Positions 1 to 7,330 of a stretch of 64,000 nt of DNA are shown in pieces. A model generated the notes under the pieces. It was not told where the DNA came from. It made no database searches and saw only the letters and a list, made by a program, of their open reading frames with translations. A program made the translations under genes and the position numbers. This stretch comes from Xanthomarina spongicola. GTDB lineage: Bacteria; Bacteroidota; Bacteroidia; Flavobacteriales; Flavobacteriaceae. Numbering within the stretch: the first letter of the stretch is position 1; each line of letters starts with the position of its first letter. The stretch covers positions 560,365 through 624,364 of the forward strand of contig NZ_QGGP01000002.1 in the NCBI RefSeq assembly GCF_003148645.1, in the 5' to 3' direction.

Positions 1-43
1 AAATAATATAATAATGCTGAATATTCCCTATTAAAGCAGAAGG

Positions 44-1210
44 TTATGTTAATTTTAATGAATATTTAATATTTTTTAAAAACACTGTTTCAACTACTAA
101 TCCTTCAGCTAAAACATCCTGTCCTTGTAAAGAAAACTCTTTATTCTGGGCTAATATATTTCTATGACCATTCAAATTACTTAAATCTCCAATTTTTTCA
201 ACTTTTGGAACAAATTCAATAATACCATTTTTTAAAGTTTCAACATATTGAATCCCAATATCTACAGTCTCACTTTTGTTATTCAATATAATTGTTGTTT
301 GCCTGATAATGATGTCTAGAAAACTTTTATTGTTTTCTGGAATATTTAAATATGGCTCATATAAATCACCTGAAACTTCGTTATTTGAGATATACATTAA
401 ACTGGACAAAATTGCCTCAAACATATAAAACCTAGTAATTTCCCTGTTATAATCTTCTTTATAATGCCCAGCTTCAAATAAAATAGTTGGACAATGTAAC
501 GCTTGAAACGTGTCTCCTACACAGTTTTCGTTATAAGTATCATCATAAATCCCTATTTGATTTGGTATTTGTGTTTGCAATAACTTATTCATAACAGAAA
601 TAACCTCCATTGCTTTTTTACGAGTTTCTGTAATTGTAGAACCTTCATCTTGTGCAGGTGATAAAAACGACAAAGTAGCAGTATTACTAGTGTCTCCAAC
701 ACCAAAAATGGTACGTTGTCCATGTAAATTAAAACAAAAGTCTGGCTTAAAATCATCAAACAAACCTCTTAAAACTTTACTTTCTGGTTGCGATAAGTTT
801 TTTGCATCTCTATTTAAATCTATACTATTCGCATTTAGCCTTGTATAGAGTTTAGCTCCATCTGGATTAAGAATTGGTACAATTAAAATTGTACAATTAC
901 TTTGTATTTGTTGCATATCAACATTAGAAGAATTTGCAAACACATTACAAATATCGAAAATGGCCTTGGTGGTCGTACTTTCGTTTCCATGCATTTGAGA
1001 CCACATCAATATTTTTTTAGAACCAGTTCCAATTTGTATAGAATGAATAGGCTCTCCTAAAACTGAAAATCCAATTTGTTTAACCCTAAAAATTTCTTTA
1101 TAATTTTCAAGCAATGGAAGTATATGATCATTTTGAATATATCTATTTTTAAGTTGAATTTCCTTATAAGAATCGAACAGGTTTCTAAAATAATCTGAAG
1201 TCATTAACAT
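44..1210 (-). CDS. M14-family zinc carboxypeptidase
   Basis: Predicted metallocarboxypeptidase of family M14, which removes C-terminal residues from peptides or acts on cell-wall peptides. Visible zinc and catalytic residues are H74 and E77 in the HGNE motif, an NPDG segment near 116-119, substrate-binding N133-R134 in DLNRD, H163 in NLHGQ, and the likely catalytic E246 in FEAGHY. No signal peptide is apparent, so it is probably cytoplasmic. About 388 aa is usual for this flavobacterial subgroup. The start could also be Met3. It is transcribed divergently from the XRE regulator, sharing a dyad-rich intergenic region. Substrate unknown; family call firm. Confidence 0.88.
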   Translation of the reverse strand: MLMTSDYFRNLFDSYKEIQLKNRYIQNDHILPLLENYKEIFRVKQIGFSVLGEPIHSIQIGTGSKKILMWSQMHGNESTTTKAIFDICNVFANSSNVDMQQIQSNCTILIVPILNPDGAKLYTRLNANSIDLNRDAKNLSQPESKVLRGLFDDFKPDFCFNLHGQRTIFGVGDTSNTATLSFLSPAQDEGSTITETRKKAMEVISVMNKLLQTQIPNQIGIYDDTYNENCVGDTFQALHCPTILFEAGHYKEDYNREITRFYMFEAILSSLMYISNNEVSGDLYEPYLNIPENNKSFLDIIIRQTTIILNNKSETVDIGIQYVETLKNGIIEFVPKVEKIGDLSNLNGHRNILAQNKEFSLQGQDVLAEGLVVETVFLKNIKYSLKLT

Positions 1211-1217
1211 TGTTTAA

Positions 1218-1251
1218 TACAAATGTAAACAATTAACAATTTACATTTGTA
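1218..1251. promoter_or_regulatory. Dyad operator-like site in the carboxypeptidase/XRE intergenic region
   Basis: An 11-bp inverted repeat, ACAAATGTAAA (1218-1228) and TTTACATTTGT (1239-1249), lies just upstream of the carboxypeptidase start. Its right part contains TTACATTTGTAA (1240-1251), which recurs exactly at 1465-1476. This is seen in the sequence; binding by the neighbouring XRE protein is inference. Confidence 0.5.
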
Positions 1252-1464
1252 AACAATAAAAACAACACTATTTGTTTACAAGAGTATACATATTAGATAA
1301 ATTTCCATAATAATTTTATCATCTTGTAATTTAAAATTTAACAAATTATATTTTATTAGTTTTAAATATTGTATTTCAGCTAGTTAACTTGCTTTATTTA
1401 AAGTGTTAATCAATAATTTTATACATTATTTACTATAAGAATATTTACAATATCAATATATTTG

Positions 1465-1476
1465 TTACATTTGTAA
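1465..1476. promoter_or_regulatory. Second copy of the TTACATTTGTAA dyad before the XRE gene
   Basis: Exact second copy of the 12-bp dyad, ending 28 bp before the XRE regulator's start codon. Such a position fits autoregulation. With the copy at 1240-1251 it brackets the divergent intergenic region, so both genes could be controlled by the same protein. Confidence 0.5.
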
Positions 1477-1504
1477 ATACAAAACAACCTATTTATAGTT
1501 TACA

Positions 1505-1903
1505 ATGATAAACAACGAAGATTTTGCAAAAAGACTTCATAAAGTCATCGAATTTTACAACGAAAGCGCCTCTTCTTTCGCTGAAAAAATTGGTGTACAA
1601 CGTTCCAGTATTTCACATATTCTTTCTGGCAGAAATAAGCCAAGTTTAGATTTTGTACTTAAAGTACTCTCCTCTTTTCCTGAAGTAGAATTGTATTGGT
1701 TGCTGAATGGAAAAGGAAAATTTCCTTCTGAAGAAAAAACTGAAACAAAAATTCCTATTGAAAAAAATATTAAAGAAACTAAATCACAAAAAGTGATTTC
1801 AGAAATAAAGCATGTTGAAAACAATACCTCAAATAAAAAAACCATAGAGCGTATTGTTATTTTCTATACAGATGGAAGTTTTAAAAATTTTGAAGATGCT
1901 TAA
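1505..1903 (+). CDS. XRE/Cro-type helix-turn-helix regulator
   Basis: A 132-aa DNA-binding protein. Residues about 5-62 form an HTH_3 domain, with the recognition segment around VQRSSISHILSGRNKPS and then a hydrophobic FVLKVLSSFPEVELYWLLNG stretch typical of this group. A Lys/Glu-rich linker (about 70-112) leads to a short C-terminal strand with IVIFYTDGSFKNF. Likely a local transcriptional regulator, possibly acting on TTACATTTGTAA sites at 1240-1251 and 1465-1476. A hairpin terminator follows the stop. No phage genes are adjacent, so it reads as chromosomal rather than a prophage repressor. Confidence 0.88.
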   Translation: MINNEDFAKRLHKVIEFYNESASSFAEKIGVQRSSISHILSGRNKPSLDFVLKVLSSFPEVELYWLLNGKGKFPSEEKTETKIPIEKNIKETKSQKVISEIKHVENNTSNKKTIERIVIFYTDGSFKNFEDA

Positions 1904-1910
1904 AAAAGAA

Positions 1911-1935
1911 AAAGCTTGAAGTGATTTCAAGCTTT
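1911..1935. terminator. Bidirectional hairpin terminator
   Basis: AAAGCTTGAA (1911-1920) and TTCAAGCTTT (1926-1935) form a 10-bp stem between two convergent genes. A-rich sequence on the left and an AAATAAATA tail on the right suit termination from either side. Confidence 0.6.
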
Positions 1936-1961
1936 AAATAAATACGTTATTTAATAAAAAT

Positions 1962-2447
1962 TTATTTTATAAATCGGCTGTGCCAACTATCACTAGCTGG
2001 TACCTCCCAATTTTCATTGAATTCTGCAACAGTAGTCACTAGATTGTTAAAAACAATCGTGTTTTTAGATACTGCCCTGTCTTTAGCCATTTTTCTGAAA
2101 TCAGTTAATGTTTTATAAGCAACAAATTCTCCTTGCTTATAAGACACGTTCATCTTGTCTAACAAGTCTACCTGATATTCTTTTTCTAATTGTTGAATAA
2201 AATGTACTGAAGCATCAATAGAACAGCCTGATGCTGCACTAACCTGCTGATTTAAGCCAATAACAATAAAACGTTTGTAAACTATTTTATATCCTGCCTG
2301 TAAGTCACTTCCATGTGCTGTCCAGTTTTCAAGAAACACATCTAATTTAGAAGATATTTCTTCAATTTCAATATCTGAAAACGATCTGTTAGCTTGATAG
2401 ATCCAAACTCTTGATTCTTCTGGTAATACATTAAAATCTACTAACAT
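1962..2447 (-). CDS. Conserved flavobacterial protein of unknown function (often labelled ABC transporter ATPase)
   Basis: About 161 aa from the Met at 2447; this start is preferred over 2468 because it lies 1 bp after the stop of the upstream Fe-S protein gene (TAA at 2449-2451), giving tight coupling. Homologues in Flavobacteriia carry the name ABC transporter ATPase, but no Walker A, Walker B or ABC signature is visible, so the name is probably a historical error. Likely soluble. It ends the leftward run from the amidase gene through the MCE and Fe-S genes, so a role beside those electron-transfer proteins is possible but unproven. Confidence 0.75.
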   Translation of the reverse strand: MLVDFNVLPEESRVWIYQANRSFSDIEIEEISSKLDVFLENWTAHGSDLQAGYKIVYKRFIVIGLNQQVSAASGCSIDASVHFIQQLEKEYQVDLLDKMNVSYKQGEFVAYKTLTDFRKMAKDRAVSKNTIVFNNLVTTVAEFNENWEVPASDSWHSRFIK

Positions 2448-2448
2448 A

Positions 2449-3240
2449 TTATTCTTGAGAATTTGCAATTAATTCGGCAATATCCAATACTTGAATACTA
2501 TCTTCTTTTTCTTTCGCTTTTACGCCATCTGTCATCATAGTATTGCAATAAGGGCAACCAGTTGCTATAATATTCGGGCTTGTCTCTAAAGCATCTTCTG
2601 TTCTTAGTACATTTATGTCTTTATCTCCTTTTTCTGGTTCTTTAAACATTTGTGCACCACCAGCACCACAACATAACGCTGAGTTTCTGTTACGCTTCAT
2701 TTCTACCAACTCTACACCTAAAGATTTCAATAAAGTTCTTGGAGCTTCGTAAACATCGTTAGCACGACCTAAATAACAAGGATCGTGAAATGTAATTTGT
2801 TTACCATTTAATTTCGATGCGCCTTCAATTTTTAATCGTCCAGCTTTCATTAGCTCATCTATAAACTCTGTATGATGTTGCACTTGATATTTACCTCCAA
2901 GCTGAGGATATTCGTTTTTTAATGTGTTATACGAATGTGGACAAGCAGTTACTATTCGTTTTACTTCGTATCCATTTAAAACCTCAATATTCATTACAGC
3001 CTGCATTTGAAACAAAAATTCATTTCCTGCACGTTTAGCAACATCTCCAGTACAACTCTCTTCGGTTCCTAAAACTGCAAAATCGACATTGGCTTTATTT
3101 AATATCTTAACAAAGGCTTTAGTTATTTTTTTTGCTCTATCGTCGTAACTACCAGCAGAACCAACCCAAAATAATATTTCTGGTTGCTTCCCTTCTGCCA
3201 TATATTGCGCCATAGTTGGCACTTTTAATTGTTCGCTCAT
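2449..3240 (-). CDS. (Fe-S)-binding protein, CCG/heterodisulfide-reductase-like
   Basis: A 263-aa soluble protein with two CCG-type cysteine modules as in HdrB, GlcF and LutA. The first includes C in EESCTGD and CPHSYN; the second has CYLGRAND, CCGAGG and CPYC. Such modules bind a 4Fe-4S or noncubane cluster and move electrons in lactate/glycolate oxidation or HdrB-type complexes. It is separated from the membrane dicluster protein (3795-5102) only by the HAD gene, so the two likely form one quinone-linked electron-transfer unit. The physiological donor is not evident; no FAD oxidoreductase is adjacent. Confidence 0.87.
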   Translation of the reverse strand: MSEQLKVPTMAQYMAEGKQPEILFWVGSAGSYDDRAKKITKAFVKILNKANVDFAVLGTEESCTGDVAKRAGNEFLFQMQAVMNIEVLNGYEVKRIVTACPHSYNTLKNEYPQLGGKYQVQHHTEFIDELMKAGRLKIEGASKLNGKQITFHDPCYLGRANDVYEAPRTLLKSLGVELVEMKRNRNSALCCGAGGAQMFKEPEKGDKDINVLRTEDALETSPNIIATGCPYCNTMMTDGVKAKEKEDSIQVLDIAELIANSQE

Positions 3241-3282
3241 AATTGAGTTTATTTATCATTTACTATAAAAGTATTTAAACAG

Positions 3283-3729
3283 CTATTCATGTTGGCCATC
3301 ATCAAACACTTGTATAGTCACTTTTTTATCTACTAAATCTGTAAATTTCCCTTTATATCTCGTGGCTTTTACTAAATGATTATCTATCCAATGGTAATTT
3401 CCTCCTCTTGGTTTTCCCATTAATAAACTATGAAATTTAAATCCATGCTTATTTAACCAGTTTGTGGTTACTTCTCTATGATCTTCTGTTCTTGAAGTAA
3501 AAAAACAAATTAAATGTCCTTGCTCGTACCACTTATTACAAGTTGCTAAAGCATCAGGATATGGATCGCAAGTCGCCATTCTTTCTGGTTCTTCATTTGG
3601 AATATCGTCTGTAATAGTTCCATCAATATCTATTAAATAGTTTTTAACTCCTTTTGGTAAAATAGGACTTATTTTTTCTCCTGCTTCTACTTTTTCGTGT
3701 AACAGCTTGTCTGCGTCTTCTCTTTTCAT
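3283..3729 (-). CDS. HAD-superfamily phosphatase-like protein
   Basis: A 148-aa single-domain HAD-like protein. Motif I is YLIDIDGTITDD (near 31-42), motif II is FFTSRT with the preceding LICFF strand, and a late WIDN segment gives the acidic motif IV. The absence of a large cap domain suggests a small substrate or a protein phosphate. Flavobacterial homologues are sometimes called phosphoheptose isomerase, but no SIS-domain features are seen, so I do not adopt that name. It sits between the two Fe-S genes on the same strand, an arrangement with no obvious biochemical explanation. Confidence 0.75.
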   Translation of the reverse strand: MKREDADKLLHEKVEAGEKISPILPKGVKNYLIDIDGTITDDIPNEEPERMATCDPYPDALATCNKWYEQGHLICFFTSRTEDHREVTTNWLNKHGFKFHSLLMGKPRGGNYHWIDNHLVKATRYKGKFTDLVDKKVTIQVFDDGQHE

Positions 3730-3794
3730 ATTCTAAATTCCTGTTTAGGTAGGATTTTTTTTTAAATTTTTATTTTATTAGAAGTTGATTTTTA

Positions 3795-5102
3795 CTACTC
3801 ATCTTTCCAATTTAATCTGTCCATTTGGTTATATGGCCAAGGTGCTCCATTATTCTCGATGTTCGTCATCATATTATTTAATTCTACAGGTGCAGCACTT
3901 TGTTCCATAACTAAATAACGTCTCATTTCTATAATAATAGACAAAGGATCAATGCTAACTGGACAAGCTTCTACACAAGCATTACAAGTTGTACAAGCCC
4001 AAAGTTCTTCGGTAGAAATATAATCTCCTAACAACTGTTTACCATCATCTTTAAATTCGCCATTATTAGCATCTATGTTTTTACCAACCTCTTCTAACCT
4101 GTCTCTAGTGTCCATCATGATTTTTCTAGGCGACAATTTTTTGCCAGTTAAATTAGCTGGACATTCGCTTGTACAACGTCCACATTCTGTACAGGTATAT
4201 GCGTTTAGCAATTGAACCCAACTTAAATCCTGAACATCTGAAGCTCCAAATTTTGCAGGCATTACATTCTCTGCACCTTCTGCTGGTGCAGCAAATGGAT
4301 CGACGTTTGGATCCATCATCATTTTTACTTCGTTAGTAACTGCTTCTAGATTATTTAATTGGCCTTTAGGCTGTACTTTACCATAATATGTATTTGGAAA
4401 AGCTAAAAGTATATGTAAGTGCTTTGAGAAATACAGATAGTTTAAGAAAATTAAAATCCCTATAATATGTAGCCACCAAGCTGTACGTTCTATTACATGG
4501 ATAGTTGTTTCTGGTAAACCACTAAACCAAGGAGCAATAAACTGACTAACAACATTTCCAGAATTCATTAATTGAAAATGAATATCTGTAGCATTCATAA
4601 TCAAGAAAAGCGACATTAGAACCATTTCAAAATACAAAATGTAATTGGCATCGTTTTTTGGCCAGCTTGTCATTTCGTTTTTCCAAAATCTATTAATTTT
4701 TATAATGTTTCTACGAATCCAAAAAACAATAACTGATACTAAAACTAAAACAGCTAATATTTCGAAGGTTCCTATTAAAACTCCATAAAGTTCCTGGTAA
4801 TATGAAAAAATTCTCCAAGAACCTGTGAGACCATCAATAACAATTTCTAATAATTCAATATTAATTATTACAAATCCTATGTAAACAACAATATGCAAAA
4901 AACCAGCAATGGGTCTTTTAACCATTTTTCCTTGTCCTAGAGCAATTCTAGTCATGTTTTTCCAACGTTGCGATTTATTATCGCTAACATCAACATCCTG
5001 ACCTAGTTTAATGTTTCTAATTAGTTTTCTTACGTTTTTGGCAAAGTATCCAAAACCTGCAATAAGTAATAAAGCAAATAATATGTTTGGAATATAATTC
5101 AT
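3795..5102 (-). CDS. Membrane-anchored 4Fe-4S dicluster protein
   Basis: A 435-aa integral membrane Fe-S protein. The N-terminal half has several hydrophobic segments (start at residues 5-25, others around 70-95, 105-130, 155-175, 205-230) resembling a NarI/cytochrome-b-like domain. The C-terminal half carries two ferredoxin motifs, CTECGRCTSECP and CTTCNACVEACP. The layout matches DsrK/HdrD-like or EtfQO-like quinone-reactive electron carriers. With the CCG protein downstream it probably makes a membrane-bound electron-transfer complex feeding quinone. It lies 15 bp after the MCE gene, implying co-transcription. Exact donor unknown. Confidence 0.85.
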   Translation of the reverse strand: MNYIPNILFALLLIAGFGYFAKNVRKLIRNIKLGQDVDVSDNKSQRWKNMTRIALGQGKMVKRPIAGFLHIVVYIGFVIINIELLEIVIDGLTGSWRIFSYYQELYGVLIGTFEILAVLVLVSVIVFWIRRNIIKINRFWKNEMTSWPKNDANYILYFEMVLMSLFLIMNATDIHFQLMNSGNVVSQFIAPWFSGLPETTIHVIERTAWWLHIIGILIFLNYLYFSKHLHILLAFPNTYYGKVQPKGQLNNLEAVTNEVKMMMDPNVDPFAAPAEGAENVMPAKFGASDVQDLSWVQLLNAYTCTECGRCTSECPANLTGKKLSPRKIMMDTRDRLEEVGKNIDANNGEFKDDGKQLLGDYISTEELWACTTCNACVEACPVSIDPLSIIIEMRRYLVMEQSAAPVELNNMMTNIENNGAPWPYNQMDRLNWKDE

Positions 5103-5117
5103 GTTCTTTGGTAATAG

Positions 5118-6047
5118 TTAGTTTTCAGATTCTTCATAAGGAATTTCCTTTTTGGAAAGGATTCTAAAATAACGTTTAGGATGCAACTTAACATCTTCTA
5201 ATAATTCTTCTAATTCTTTTGAAGCTCCTTCTAGATTATTATACAATTCGTCATCATTGAGCAATTTACCTAGAGAGCCTTCTCCTTTATCTAATTCTGC
5301 TAAAAGGGCATTTACGCTTGATAAAGTTTCATCTAGATTGTTAATAGTTTTTGATATTTCAACATCTTTTAAATCTTCAGATAAAATTGCTAAGTTTTTA
5401 CTTATAGTACTAAAATTACTAATAACTGCTGTCAAGCTATCTTGATTTTTTGCAATTAATGAATTAAAAGATCCAGATAATGTTTTAAATGAAGATAATG
5501 TTTGATTGAGCTCTTTTATTGCGTGTTTTAATCCTGCTTCAGAATCATCTTCAACTAATCCATTTAAACTAAATAAAAGAGAGTCTGCAGATTTTAAAGT
5601 ACTATCTAAACCTGTGCTTAAACCTGAAAAGTTTTTGGTTAAACTAGTAATTAATCCTTGTTCTACTTCAGATTGCAAAAAATCACCACTTTGAGCATAT
5701 TGATCGTCATCAGCAGTAATAATAGCCAGACCATTACCTTCCATGATGCCTAGTTCGTAAAGTCTAATTTTACTGTTTTTTGAAAATTTTAATTTATTAT
5801 CTACAGCAAAAGATACTCTAGTTTTTCCAGTTTCAATAACGTAGATAATTTCATTGATTCTCCCAACGTTATTACCTTTTATAGTTACAGGAGATGCTTT
5901 TGTTAATGCATTATAGTCGAATTCTGTGTAGAACACTTCTGAAGAATCTAGTAAATTTTTACCTTTTAAATAATTGATTCCAAAAATTAAAAATACAATT
6001 CCAAGTATGACTAATATAGCTGTTTTGACTTCTCTAGATAGTTTCAA
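5118..6047 (-). CDS. MCE/MlaD-family lipid-transport protein
   Basis: A 309-aa protein with one N-terminal membrane anchor (about 7-25), an MCE domain (about 37-115, including the PVTIKGNNVGRI core) and a long helical, serine- and leucine-rich tail likely to form a coiled-coil or tube. MCE proteins form hexameric conduits for phospholipids across the periplasm. Flavobacteria encode the MlaE/MlaF partners elsewhere, and none is next to it. It lies 55 bp downstream of the amidase gene, an order I remember from other flavobacterial envelope clusters. Confidence 0.88.
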   Translation of the reverse strand: MKLSREVKTAILVILGIVFLIFGINYLKGKNLLDSSEVFYTEFDYNALTKASPVTIKGNNVGRINEIIYVIETGKTRVSFAVDNKLKFSKNSKIRLYELGIMEGNGLAIITADDDQYAQSGDFLQSEVEQGLITSLTKNFSGLSTGLDSTLKSADSLLFSLNGLVEDDSEAGLKHAIKELNQTLSSFKTLSGSFNSLIAKNQDSLTAVISNFSTISKNLAILSEDLKDVEISKTINNLDETLSSVNALLAELDKGEGSLGKLLNDDELYNNLEGASKELEELLEDVKLHPKRYFRILSKKEIPYEESEN

Positions 6048-6102
6048 ATTGATTTTATTAAGTTACTAAACAAAATTAGAAATAAATTTATAAAGAATGA
6101 CT

Positions 6103-7221
6103 CTAATTAGCTTTTGATTTTAAGGCTTCATCTAAAGGAATATTTTTACCATCTTTAAAAGAGACAATAAAACTTGAATCATAACCTCTTGATTTGGCAT
6201 AGGCTTGAAAATCTTTTATTTTAGTATAATTAGAAGTATAACCATAATAATATTTATATAGTCCATTTACTTTCTCTCTTGAAACATCTTCTAGACCTTT
6301 AAAATTATATGCTTTCAATTCAATTTCTTTAGAACTAGCTGCTATTTGTACTTTAAAAACAATATTATTATAAATATCGTCTGGTTCTGTATTTTCAACA
6401 ATTTTAGTTTCGGATTCTTGATAAACAAAATCATCAACATTCTGATAAATGGCATTTTTATAATCTAAAATAGCATTCTTAATTGCTGTAGACATTTCTA
6501 GTTGCCCTTTATACGAATTTAAATAAGCACCTTCATGTTTGTTAGTAATAAAGCCTGTTTCGACAAGAACACTAGGCATAATTGTTTGATGTAACACGAT
6601 AAATCCAGCCTGCTTAACACCTCTGTCTTTGCGCTTTAATGAATTTGTAAAATACTTTTGTATTAAACTTGCTAATAAAATACTTTGATCTAAATACTCT
6701 TCCTGCATAAGGGTTAATCCAATATAAGATCCAGGAGAATTAGGGTTGAAACCTTCATAATTTTTCTCGTAGTCATCCTCTAAATAAATAACTTCGTTTT
6801 CTGCTTTTGCTACATTAAAATTGGTGTCGTTTCTATGTATCCCTAAAACGTAAGTTTCAGAACCGTATGCTTGAGTATTGTGTGCATTACAATGCACAGA
6901 AACAAATAAATCTGCTTTTGCTTCATTTGCAATTTTTCCTCTTACAAATAAATCAACAAATACATCTTTTGTTCTAGTGTAAACAACTTTAATATCTGGA
7001 TTTTTTTCTAATTCTTTACCAACTTCCAATACAATTTTAAGAGCAATATCTTTTTCTGTATATCCTTCTTTTGAAGGTTTTCCAGGATCTTTACCTCCAT
7101 GACCAGCATCTAGAACTACAATAAATTTATTTGAAGTATCTTGAGCATAGATAGTAGATTTGTTTATAAAGAATAAAATAAACAGAATAGATAAGAAAAG
7201 TAATAACGATTTCGTTTTCAT
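6103..7221 (-). CDS. N-acetylmuramoyl-L-alanine amidase
   Basis: A 372-aa periplasmic peptidoglycan amidase that cleaves the bond between MurNAc and L-Ala during cell separation or turnover. Residues 1-26 look like a signal peptide ending TIYAQ. The Amidase_3 domain (about 33-255) shows its zinc and catalytic residues: H41 in DAGHGG, E56 in GYTEKD, H110 in SVHCNAH and E221 in LVETGF. The C-terminal 80 residues (YKYYYGYTSNYTKIKDFQAYAKS) resemble a SPOR-like peptidoglycan-binding domain. It is divergent from lptD, so both envelope genes share a promoter region. Confidence 0.92.
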   Translation of the reverse strand: MKTKSLLLFLSILFILFFINKSTIYAQDTSNKFIVVLDAGHGGKDPGKPSKEGYTEKDIALKIVLEVGKELEKNPDIKVVYTRTKDVFVDLFVRGKIANEAKADLFVSVHCNAHNTQAYGSETYVLGIHRNDTNFNVAKAENEVIYLEDDYEKNYEGFNPNSPGSYIGLTLMQEEYLDQSILLASLIQKYFTNSLKRKDRGVKQAGFIVLHQTIMPSVLVETGFITNKHEGAYLNSYKGQLEMSTAIKNAILDYKNAIYQNVDDFVYQESETKIVENTEPDDIYNNIVFKVQIAASSKEIELKAYNFKGLEDVSREKVNGLYKYYYGYTSNYTKIKDFQAYAKSRGYDSSFIVSFKDGKNIPLDEALKSKAN

Positions 7222-7330
7222 ATTTATAATAACAGCTTTTGGGCAGGTTTATTACCTAAATTAATAGTGGTTAAGTTTAATTTTCGAATTTTCGTTAATA
7301 TTAAATTAATCACAAAAAATATATATAATT

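Noticed and set aside
1962..2447. ABC transporter ATPase annotation
   Set aside because: No Walker A, Walker B, signature or H-loop is visible in about 161 residues, so only the conserved-protein call is kept.
3283..3729. Phosphoheptose isomerase
   Set aside because: The motifs are those of a HAD phosphatase; no SIS-domain features are present.
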